A DNA stretch of 48,522 nucleotides, from positions 1 through 48,522 of the forward strand of contig NZ_FOCO01000023.1 of assembly GCF_900110135.1 (NCBI RefSeq), given 5' to 3'. A model generated the notes under the pieces. It was not told where the DNA came from and made no database searches. It was given only the letters and a program-made list of their open reading frames with translations. How positions within the stretch are numbered: position 1 is the stretch's first letter; each line of letters starts with the position of its first letter. The position numbers and the translations under genes were made by a program. This DNA is from Pseudorhodobacter antarcticus (GTDB lineage Bacteria; Pseudomonadota; Alphaproteobacteria; Rhodobacterales; Rhodobacteraceae). Below are positions 1-6,935 of the stretch, piece by piece.

Positions 1-246
1 ATGGCGAGGGAAATCATTCATTCAGGGTGGTCGCAAAGTAGTGAGGGACGCCCTCTACATGCCAGCCTTGGTCGCGATGAGATTCAACCCTGACCGCAAG
101 GCAAAATATCAAGCCATGATTAAAGCTGGAAAGCCACCAAAAGTCGCCCTTACTGCGCTCATGCGAAAGCTGATTGAACTCGCCAACGCCCTCATCAAAG
201 CAAACCGAAATTGGGTGATTAAAGAGGCTTGATCAAGACGGATACT
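1..246 (+). mobile_element. IS110-family insertion sequence, 3' end
   Basis: Only the 3' end of the element is inside the window. Bases 155-246 are the exact reverse complement of 48431-48522 at the other edge, and the two copies diverge just beyond 246 and 48431. This comparison fixes the element boundary at the sequence GACGGATACT. No terminal inverted repeat or target duplication can be seen, as is usual for IS110 elements. The body of the element lies to the left of the window. Confidence 0.85.
2..232 (+). CDS. IS110-family transposase, C-terminal fragment
   Basis: The reading frame is open from base 2, so the gene enters from outside the window. The residues shown (starting WRGKSFIQGG, then VVRDALYMPALVAMRFNP and LMRKLIELANAL) match the C-terminal part of the Transposase_20 domain of IS110/IS116/IS902 enzymes, which use a RuvC-like DEDD nuclease plus a serine in this C-terminal domain. 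The catalytic residues of the N-terminal half are not in the window. The stop codon is 14 bp before the element end. Whether the full copy is active cannot be judged here. Confidence 0.85.
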   Translation, partial: WRGKSFIQGGRKVVRDALYMPALVAMRFNPDRKAKYQAMIKAGKPPKVALTALMRKLIELANALIKANRNWVIKEA

Positions 247-478
<232 letters not shown>

Positions 479-785
479 ATGTCGTGGCCACGATGGTCTG
501 GGCGCAACCGCAAGCGTGCAGCAGCGGCCCCCAAGCCGGGGCAACCCCAGCGGTACCCGACGGGGTCAGTTCAATTTTGAACGGCAGCTTTGTGTGCAGC
601 TCTGCCGGGATCGTGCCTTGGGCGGCCATGTAAGGCAGGTCCAGCTCGCGGCTGACATCATTGCCTTCCATCGGCATCACTTGCACATCAACGCCCAGAA
701 TGGCGTTGGCCATGCCGGTGGGAATGGAGTCGGTGCCATAAACCGTTTCGGTTTTGCACATCAACAGTCGGTTGCGCCAAAGCAT
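479..785 (-). pseudogene. Phage tail tube-like protein, C-terminally truncated
   Basis: The product starts MLWRNRLLMCKTETVYGTD and contains GVAPAWGPLLHACG. This resembles the major tail (tube) proteins of siphovirus-like and RcapMu-type phages, which polymerise into the tail tube. About 100 residues remain; the family is usually far longer. The coding frame runs into IS3-derived sequence at about 479 and stops at 432, so the C-terminal part is lost. It sits one base downstream of the small protein at 786-968 and belongs to the same former late operon. The tail assignment is by resemblance only. Confidence 0.55.
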
Positions 786-968
786 TTAAGCCTCCTTTAC
801 AGCCGGTTTAACGGCCTTTTTTGGGGTGGATTGCGCCGGCGCAATTTCAGTCGGCTGCGCGTCAGGGATCGGGTCAGGGGCAGGCAGCAATTCGCCCGCC
901 TCAATGACAAAACAACCGCCCGTCTGGGGCAGCGGGTGGGCGGGCTGGTTAGGGCCGGCCTTGCTCAT
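786..968 (-). CDS. Small hypothetical phage protein
   Basis: A 60-residue proline- and alanine-rich protein that I do not recognise. Its ATG overlaps the stop of the upstream gene by four bases (ATGA), and its own stop is immediately followed by the tail gene start, so it is clearly a member of the phage late operon. It has no membrane segment or signal peptide. Small connector genes of this kind are common between Mu-like gp37 homologues and tail genes, but no function can be assigned. Confidence 0.55.
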   Translation of the reverse strand: MSKAGPNQPAHPLPQTGGCFVIEAGELLPAPDPIPDAQPTEIAPAQSTPKKAVKPAVKEA

Positions 969-1299
969 GGCGTGATCCTAAATTGGTCCGTGATGGAAAA
1001 TTCGATGACATAGGTGAAAGTGGTATCGGCCAGCGACACCGGGCCTGCGCGGACCAACTTGAACACCCCCGACACCTCCTCGGGTGCCCAGCCGCAAACA
1101 GCAGCCAGCACCGCCGTGATCTGTGGCGCGATATCAACCAGCGCCTTGTCGCCTGTGCGTCCGGCATTGCGCATCGACAGTAAAACGCTGACCGACTCCT
1201 CAACCGTCTGGACGAACAATTCGCTGGCACCCGCACCTGTGCGACCATTTCGGCGGTGATCGTCTCATTGACCTGCGCTGGTTTAACCTGCTTTGCCAT
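965..1299 (-). pseudogene. Phage tail-completion-like protein, frameshifted
   Basis: An N-terminal part starting MAKQVKPAQVNETITAEMV (ATG at 1299) and a C-terminal part containing FVQTVEESVSVLLSMRN and AVCGWAPEEVSGV are in different frames. The switch lies near bases 1212-1225. The C-terminal frame has only a TTG available and a stop just upstream, so it is unlikely to be an independent gene. Position between capsid and tail genes and the overall look suggest a tail terminator or Mu gp37-like role. The break may be a single-base indel or a small deletion that fused two genes. Confidence 0.5.
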
Positions 1300-1372
1300 T
1301 TTGTTGTCCTTCCCGTTTCGCTTTGTCGAAAGGGGCAGCTGCCCGCCCCTTCTGGAAAAACCGACGTGACCG

Positions 1373-2068
1373 TCAGGCAAGCCACGGCGACAACATCAAC
1401 TCGGCTGTGCCTTTCCATTCGTTGGTTTCGCCACCCGCCGCATTTTCAGAGTTCAGCAGCTTCAGGGCGGTGCTTTCCATTGAGGTGGGCACCACCAACA
1501 AGTTGGGGGTCAGGCCCAAGGGGCGGCCATAATCGCCCTTCATGCCCGACAAAGCCGCGCGGGCTGCGCCGTAGGTGGCAGCGGTGAGGGGCTGCTTGGA
1601 GCCGTAGGCAAACTGCCAGAACCCAAAGCCCACGTTGGCGCGCGCGTCTGTCCCGTAAACAAACTCGTTCTTGTCAAAGACGTTGTCGTCGGTCTCTTTG
1701 TCCTTGGCCACGAATTTGAAGTCTTTGCGCTTTTTCAAAAGGACCGGCTTGATCGCCCGCGACACGTCCAGCAAGAACCACGGGGCACCTGCGCCGTCGT
1801 TGGTATTGGCCACCTGTGTCACGTTGCCATCTACGTCCAGCACCGGGTGATCGGTGTCAAAATAGTTCTGGCCGTCATAGCATTCGGTGGTCCAGCCGTC
1901 TTTCAACAGGCCAAAGCAAAGCTGGTCCCAAGTCGCGCCCGACGAGCGGCCCATTTCACTGAACAGTGGCGTGTAGGTGCCAAGGTTGTCCGTCTCAATA
2001 TCGTCACGGTCAACACCGATGGTGAGTTCCCACGCTTTTTCGGTGATCTCGTAATCATGCTCGGACAG
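1373..2068 (-). pseudogene. Mu-like major capsid protein gpT, N-terminally truncated
   Basis: The frame is open from 2068 to 1373. It begins LSEHDYEITEKAWELTIGV, followed by DRDDIETDNLGTYTPLFSEM and later DTDHPVLD. This matches the Mu gpT family (Mu-like major head subunit), which builds the phage capsid. About 232 residues are present, whereas Mu gpT has about 305, so roughly the first quarter is missing. At 2069-2071 the frame meets a stop inside unrelated sequence, which marks a junction with the plus-strand gene that follows. It is the first of four minus-strand genes forming a cut-out piece of a Mu-like late operon. Confidence 0.75.
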
Positions 2069-2186
2069 CTATACTGGCAATCAAGGCGCAGAGGTCACCC
2101 TCTCACCCGCTGGCACCACCTCCACCGTTCAACAGACCTCAGCCAGCTTTCACGCTGCCACGGGGTTTGAGGTTCAAGGCGACATC

Positions 2187-2990
2187 ATGACCACCGCCAA
2201 ATCCCCCACAGGTTCCCCTGTAGTGGGACGTGAGGTGCGACCCTCGGATACCATCCAGACCCATGGTCAGCGTATGACCGTGGCAATGGCCATCCAAATG
2301 GGGTTTCTCTCACAGGACACAGGGGGCAACTTCCTGCCCACCTCCACAGGACAGGCAGGGGCAGCCCCCAAGGACGCCTCTAAAGGGGTCTTGGAGTTGG
2401 TATCTGGGGGCGCAGCAGAGGAAGCCTTAGAGGGTGCCTTCACGGCTTCCCCAGAGGCAGAGGCAACCTTCCAAGAGTTGGCGGGCAGCGTCAACCCTGA
2501 CACCCAGCTTGCTGCCTTGTACTCGATCTTGCGCAATGATGGCAACCTAGATCAAAAGGTCTTGGAACGGATGGCATCTCAGGCCGGGGTTGAACCTGAA
2601 GACATGGCCACCACAGTGGCGTTCGCACAAGAGGGGATGCAACATGCTATCATGAAGCACCTCTCACCTTTCGGGGTCTATGATCAGGACACCTTCACCG
2701 ACTTCCTGCACAGTTCCCCTCAGACTCATCAAAAGATGGTGGAAAGTGTCCGTGATTTGGTCATGCACAATTCGACCAAGGGCTTTGAGGGGCTTGCTGA
2801 GGAGTTCACCCTTGCCGCTGATATGGTGGACCCTGAAGGTGTAGCGGGGGCCTTAGAGGATGCAGGTATCCCCTTCACTCAACAGCGGGGCGGGGGAGTT
2901 GTCCTTGACCTCACAGCACAAGGCATGGGGCAAATGGCCTTTCGGCAAGCTGTCCAGTTGGGCATCATCAAGCTGAGTCGCAACAGGTAA
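2187..2990 (+). CDS. Hypothetical phage- or plasmid-type protein, probably 5'-truncated
   Basis: I do not recognise this protein (267 residues from the ATG at 2187). It is acidic, rich in Ala, Gly and Gln, without membrane segments, and contains the phrases GGAAEEALEGAF, AALYSILRNDGNLDQKVLERM and LDLTAQGMGQMAFRQAVQ. The same frame is open upstream to 2055 and reads protein-like sequence (VTLSPAGTTSTVQQTSASF), so the real gene probably started further left and was cut where it meets the capsid fragment. Virion internal or morphogenesis protein is possible but unsupported. Confidence 0.5.
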   Translation: MTTAKSPTGSPVVGREVRPSDTIQTHGQRMTVAMAIQMGFLSQDTGGNFLPTSTGQAGAAPKDASKGVLELVSGGAAEEALEGAFTASPEAEATFQELAGSVNPDTQLAALYSILRNDGNLDQKVLERMASQAGVEPEDMATTVAFAQEGMQHAIMKHLSPFGVYDQDTFTDFLHSSPQTHQKMVESVRDLVMHNSTKGFEGLAEEFTLAADMVDPEGVAGALEDAGIPFTQQRGGGVVLDLTAQGMGQMAFRQAVQLGIIKLSRNR

Positions 2991-3004
2991 CAAAGGGCGC
3001 GGGG

Positions 3005-3514
3005 GTGGCAGTATCAATCCACCCCCAGCTTTCCCTCATGGCCCTCGAAGGTCTCCGCATGGTGGCTGAGGGGGAGGACAAGGTGATTGAGGGGTGGTTG
3101 AAATATGGGGCTGCCTTGAACAAGGGGCGGTCACTCTGCGCGGGGGACCGAGAGTTCGGGCGGTGGGTTGAAGAGAATGTGCATTGGCAAGTTGCCATAG
3201 CACCTGAACCACATGATCGACTTGCCGCCATGTGGGCAGCCTGTGAACCCCACAACTTCTCCAACACGCGCCGCGCCCACCCTCGGGTTCGCACCGTGCG
3301 CGGCCTTCAAGTGGAATCCGCAATCCCAAAGGCCCGCTTCATAGATTTTGTAATGGCGCGCAACTTGGCCCCAGCACTTCCATATACCCTATCTCCAACT
3401 CCCCCAACCGTGTGCCCAAGGATTAGATTTTGGTCAAGGGATACCACTTCAGCCAAAATAAACCGATCTTTCATATTGTGTCGAAGGGAGTGGATTACAT
3501 GTTTTTCATTTTGA
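3005..3514 (+). pseudogene. DUF3102-like hypothetical protein, truncated by junction
   Basis: The first part (to about base 3303) reads like proteins of phages and plasmids with the sense WLKYGAALNKGR, FGRWVEENV, AAMWAACEPH and ARRAHPRVRTVRG-like words; these resemble DUF3102-type proteins of unknown function. After VRTVRG the remaining 68 codons are antisense to the C-terminus of the integrase and carry no recognisable sequence. The gene is therefore truncated where the integrase segment begins. Start is either GTG at 3005 or ATG at 3038; the latter gives MALEGLRMVAEGEDK. It follows the preceding gene by 14 bp. Confidence 0.45.
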
Positions 3515-4720
3515 GAAACCTTTTGCAGATGCTTCATGAGAGAGGCTGAGGCAGCGTCTCCCCCACGGGTTCGACCGTAAGACGGGACAGCATAGGCAGC
3601 CCCTCAGAGGCCATCCCGAGGGCTTCCTTAGCGGCCCCCAAGGCGTCTCCGACAAGCGGAACCTCGCGCCGTGATGACACCGTTTTTAGGCTTCTGAGGT
3701 CGTGGGCTTCAATGCAGATGTTTGGCAGATCACCCCCGGCATTCACATCTGCAACCCTTAGCCCTGTGACCTCTGCAATACGGCACCCCGTGCCCTCCAC
3801 CAAGCGCCAGATGAGGGCTAACTCGGGGGAGGCATTGGCAAGTATCCTTGCGCGTGTCTCAGTCAGCACCTCAGAGGGCAAAGAGTCACGTTTTTCGGAG
3901 GCTTTCCGACCCTTACCTTTAGCTGTATTTACCACCGGAAGGCGGTTGAAAGGATTTCTCAGCGCGTCTGGTAGTCCAAACTCCATCTTGGTAAAGTTGA
4001 TCACGGCAGAGATGATCGACAATTCACGAGAAACCGTTGCGGCGCTGACCTTACCCCCAACTCCCTTTCCGGTCACCTTCACCCGGTCCAACATTTCATC
4101 CCGAACCTGCCGAGCCTCTTCTCTTGTTATTGTAGACAAAGCTGGGTCTCGCCCCATTGCAGCAATGGCCGCGTCAATAACCCGGTTGGCAAGCCCGACT
4201 ACCCGGCTATCCGTCTCTGGGTCTTCAGCCCTCAGATGTTCCTTCAGGTAAAGCGCACGGGCATCATTCAGCGTAGGTTCCGGGGGCCTGTAGCGATCAG
4301 GTCCAAGCCTCATCAAGTTGATAGCGTAACGGTCAACTGAGGGCACCTGAGAGGCCCATCTTCATCCTGAGGGTATTGGTCTGACAGCATCTCAGCAGTT
4401 ATTTCCAAGTCCTCTTCTGTGGCCCCTGCATCTATCAAATCAGCCCGCCGCCGTAACGCCTCCGCATAGGCTTCACGCTCTGACAACGCAGCCTTACTGG
4501 GGGCAACCGACCGCGCTCTGCCCCGCTTGGCCGCTTCAATCTCTCGCTCGACCTGTGCGTGAAATCGGGGATAAGCCGCCAAGGCTTCACGCTCAGAATC
4601 ACCGAGCTTCTTCTTGAAATCACGCTTGGTAATGATTTCGGAAATACCTTTGGGAACCCTGCGACGATACCGCCAACTGCCCGATTTTGTGCGTTCTACG
4701 TGCTTCAAGATTAGTCCCAT
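3307..4720 (-). pseudogene. Site-specific tyrosine integrase, two frameshifts
   Basis: Three frames together make one integrase of about 470 residues. The N-terminal piece begins MGLILKHVERTKSGSWRYRR (ATG at 4720), the middle piece contains the core-binding region and the box I arginine in GTGCRIAEVTGLRVADV, and the C-terminal piece carries HSLRHNMKDR and LGHTVGGVGDRVYGS with the His, Arg, His and nucleophilic Tyr of box II. Frame changes are needed near 4345-4352 and near 3575-3590; in the second case the sense resumes as YGRTRGGDAASASLMKH. The gene reads away from a tRNA-Gly whose 3' end is 77 bp upstream, the usual layout of an integrative element using a tRNA as attachment site. As written it cannot make an active enzyme. 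Confidence 0.8.
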
Positions 4721-4796
4721 GTGTGCCCTAATGTGCACCAGAAGAGAACGCAAGTACCATAATTTACTGAGAAATATGACCAACTAAGGGGTCAAA

Positions 4797-4870
4797 TGGA
4801 GCGGGTGAAGGGAATCGAACCCTCGTCACTTGCTTGGGAAGCAAAAGCTCTACCATTGAGCTACACCCGC
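4797..4870 (-). tRNA. tRNA-Gly (anticodon CCC)
   Basis: The minus strand folds into a complete cloverleaf: acceptor GCGGGTG with CACCCGC, D-arm GCTC/GAGC, anticodon stem TTTGC/GCAAG with loop TTCCCAA, T-arm GAGGG/CCCTT with TTCGATT, and an encoded TCCA end. The central loop bases give anticodon CCC. The 3' end faces the integrase pseudogene, so it is the probable bacterial attachment site for the element to its left. No duplicated copy of the tRNA 3' end was found by eye at the other side of the element remnant. Confidence 0.95.
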
Positions 4871-4953
4871 ATTTGGGTTGGATAGGCCAGCGGCGGGACG
4901 GCGTCAAGCGGGTTGCGTGGGTGATTTCAGGCTTGGGGCGATTGGTGCAAACC

Positions 4954-4987
4954 AAAACGCCCCCGAAAACACATTCGGGAGCGTTTT
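4954..4987. terminator. Bidirectional terminator hairpin after fasciclin gene
   Basis: AAAACGCCCCCGAA and TTCGGGAGCGTTTT form 14-base arms with one mismatch and a six-base loop. The A-run on one arm and T-run on the other make it a plausible intrinsic terminator in both directions. It lies between the fasciclin gene (minus strand, ending at 5069) and tRNA-Gly. The remaining sequence of this 198-bp gap shows nothing recognisable. Confidence 0.65.
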
Positions 4988-5068
4988 GCGGGCCGCATGC
5001 GCCAAAGGGACAGGCATTGCGTGCGGCCCATTGGGGCGGGTAGGGGACAAAACCCACCCCAAATCGGT

Positions 5069-5614
5069 TTACATGGCGGGCAGCATGACCGTGTCAATCA
5101 CATGGATCACGCCATTGGATTGCACCACATCGGCGACGGTGACGGTGGCAACATTGCCGCCTTCGTCTGTTAGCATTACCATATCGCCGTCATAGCTGGC
5201 TTGCAGGGTGCAACCGCCCAAAGTTGGAACAGGGTGCTTGCCGCCATCATCGGCGATCATTTTGTTCAGCGCGTCCAGCATCACGGCCTTGCCCACAACA
5301 TGGCAGGTCAGGATTTTGGTCAACTGGTCCTTGTTTTCGGGCAAAAGCAGAGTTTCAACGGTGCCTGCTGGCAGTTTTGCGAATGCATCATTGGTAGGGG
5401 CGAACACGGTGAAGGGGCCAGCACCTTGCAGCGTTTCAACCAAACCTGCGGCAGTGACCGCAGCGACCAAAGTCGTGTGATCGGCAGAATTGACAGCGTT
5501 TTCGACGATGTTTTTCGTCTCAAACATTGCCGCGCCGCCAACCATTGGATTTTCGGCAAATGCCATGCCTGTGGTCAAAGCAAAGGCGGCGGTGAGTGTT
5601 GCGATACGCATCAT
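5069..5614 (-). CDS. Secreted fasciclin-domain protein
   Basis: A 181-residue protein with a cleavable-looking signal peptide (residues 1-21, ending GMAFA) followed by one FAS1 domain. Fasciclin hallmarks are FTVFAPTNDAFAKLP around residue 85-100 and the closing NGVIHVIDTVMLP. FAS1 proteins act outside the cytoplasm in adhesion or as surface lipid- or ligand-binding modules; the substrate is unknown. Two adjacent ATGs are possible starts; a GGAG lies eight bases before the first. The gene stands downstream of an ECF sigma/anti-sigma pair and is preceded by an ECF-type promoter (5666-5691), which suggests it is a target of that sigma factor. Confidence 0.85.
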   Translation of the reverse strand: MMRIATLTAAFALTTGMAFAENPMVGGAAMFETKNIVENAVNSADHTTLVAAVTAAGLVETLQGAGPFTVFAPTNDAFAKLPAGTVETLLLPENKDQLTKILTCHVVGKAVMLDALNKMIADDGGKHPVPTLGGCTLQASYDGDMVMLTDEGGNVATVTVADVVQSNGVIHVIDTVMLPAM

Positions 5615-5665
5615 GTGTAATCTCCGAGGTTATCCAAGGGCCATTCCCTTTGGTATGCTTGGAGT

Positions 5666-5691
5666 TACGAGGCGGATGGTAGGAAGTTTCA
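5666..5691 (-). promoter_or_regulatory. ECF sigma-type promoter before the fasciclin gene
   Basis: On the minus strand TGAAAC (5691-5686) is followed after exactly 16 bases by CGTA (5669-5666). This is the classical -35/-10 layout of many ECF sigma factors (the AAC and CGT cores). A start site about seven bases downstream gives a leader of about 44 nt before the fasciclin ATG. The nearest ECF sigma gene is only 0.7 kb upstream, so autoregulated control of the cluster is likely, though the partner sigma is inferred from position. Confidence 0.55.
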
Positions 5692-5724
5692 AAGCCGTGC
5701 GATTATTTTTCAAAATAATCTGAA

Positions 5725-6366
5725 TTAGCTGATAACGCCGGTGACAAGGACCGGGCCTGTGGGCGTACCGGTGGGCGACCCACCCGTGGGTTCAAGGCTG
5801 ATCGCGATGACCATGCCGGGCGCAAGGCCGGTTGTGGCCAATGTCAGGGCGGCCCCGTCAATCAGGCCCAGCGAAATGGGCGTAGCATTGCCCACAATCA
5901 GCCACACCTCATGCACTTGGCCTGCGGCGGCGGCGGGGCCCGCGGTCCGGGTGATGCGCAGATCATCGCCCCGTTGGCTGACATCATAGCGCAGGTCGGT
6001 GTTTTCCGCCGCAAGCGTGGTAAGGGGCTGCACATTTTGGCCCGGCAGAAAGGCCAAAACGGCAAGTCCCAAGGTGGCAGCAACAGCAGCGCCTGCAAAC
6101 CAGCTTTTCCAGAAGGGTGATTTTTTAGGCAGGGTGCCGAACAGCCGCGCCTCAATCTGCGGCAGCAGGTTGGGCAGGGGGGCATCGACGTAGCTGTCGT
6201 TCAACGGCTCCAGCCGCGCTTGCCAGCGTTTGACCGCCAAGGCAAAATGGGCATCGCGGCGCATGCGGGTTTCGGCGGCCAAACGGTCAGCATGGGGCAG
6301 GGTGCCCAGCACATATTCGGCGGCCATGATATCCGCTTCATCCTGCTTGGGGATGTCATTTGTCAT
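5725..6366 (-). CDS. Anti-sigma factor, RskA-type, single-pass membrane protein
   Basis: A 213-residue protein from the ATG at 6366, which overlaps the sigma gene stop (ATGA). The N-terminal part (about 1-80) has AAEYVLGTLP, typical of the cytoplasmic sigma-binding region of the anti-sigma-K family. One membrane segment follows at about 87-105 (SWFAGAAVAATLGLAVLAF), then a periplasmic RskA domain with QVHEVWLIVG and a Gly/Thr/Pro-rich end (GGSPTGTPTGPVLVTG). It should hold the ECF factor inactive at the membrane until released, usually by regulated proteolysis. No HxxxCxxC zinc motif is visible. The signal sensed is unknown. Confidence 0.85.
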   Translation of the reverse strand: MTNDIPKQDEADIMAAEYVLGTLPHADRLAAETRMRRDAHFALAVKRWQARLEPLNDSYVDAPLPNLLPQIEARLFGTLPKKSPFWKSWFAGAAVAATLGLAVLAFLPGQNVQPLTTLAAENTDLRYDVSQRGDDLRITRTAGPAAAAGQVHEVWLIVGNATPISLGLIDGAALTLATTGLAPGMVIAISLEPTGGSPTGTPTGPVLVTGVIS

Positions 6367-6908
6367 CGATCCAAACACTCCCGTAATTTCAGCAGGCTGC
6401 GACGCAACCAAGTGCGCATGGTGTTGACGGGCACGTTGTGGCGGGCCGCCAGGATTTCATAACTGGCCCCTTCCAGATAGGCCCCTTGCACGGCTGCGGA
6501 ATGAATGGGGTCGAGTTCGCCAAAACAGGCCACCGCGCGCCGCGCCTCGCCTTGCGCGACCAGCCCAGACAAGGGGCCGCGGCCTGTGTCGGGCAGGGAT
6601 GCGACCGCCTCACCATCATCAGCGATGGATTGGGGGCTGCGGGCGCGCAGGCGGTCAATCGCATGGTTGCGCGCAATGGTAATCAACCATGTCATGCCAC
6701 GCCCGCGTGTCGCGTCAAACCGCCCGGCGCGCAACCACGCCCTTGTAAACACCTCTTGCAACGCATCCTCCGCCTCTGCCCGGTTGCCCAAGATACGCAG
6801 AAGGACGCCCATTAGTTTCGCCCCCGCAGCCGCATAAATATCTGCGAATGCCGCCCGGTCTTGGGCGGCGACGCGGATCAAAAGTGCTGCGATGGGATCA
6901 TCAGTCAT
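6363..6908 (-). CDS. ECF-family RNA polymerase sigma factor
   Basis: A 181-residue sigma-70 family protein with only regions 2 and 4. Region 2 contains ALQEVFTRAWLRAGRFD and GMTWLITIARNHAIDRLR, and region 4 contains GASYEILAARHNVPVNTMRTWLRRSLLKLRECL, the helix-turn-helix that reads the -35 element. It resembles the SigK group paired with RskA anti-sigma factors. The stop overlaps the anti-sigma start by four bases, so the two are translationally coupled. A GCGTAAC at 6923-6929 (minus strand) matches the -10 of the fasciclin promoter, but no matching -35 is visible upstream. Confidence 0.9.
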   Translation of the reverse strand: MTDDPIAALLIRVAAQDRAAFADIYAAAGAKLMGVLLRILGNRAEAEDALQEVFTRAWLRAGRFDATRGRGMTWLITIARNHAIDRLRARSPQSIADDGEAVASLPDTGRGPLSGLVAQGEARRAVACFGELDPIHSAAVQGAYLEGASYEILAARHNVPVNTMRTWLRRSLLKLRECLDR

Positions 6909-6935
6909 GGGCGTTTGTAAAGGTTACGCAAAGGA

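Noticed and set aside
1330-1351. Terminator after the phage capsid gene
   Set aside because: A 7-bp GC stem exists but there is no T-run following on the minus strand.
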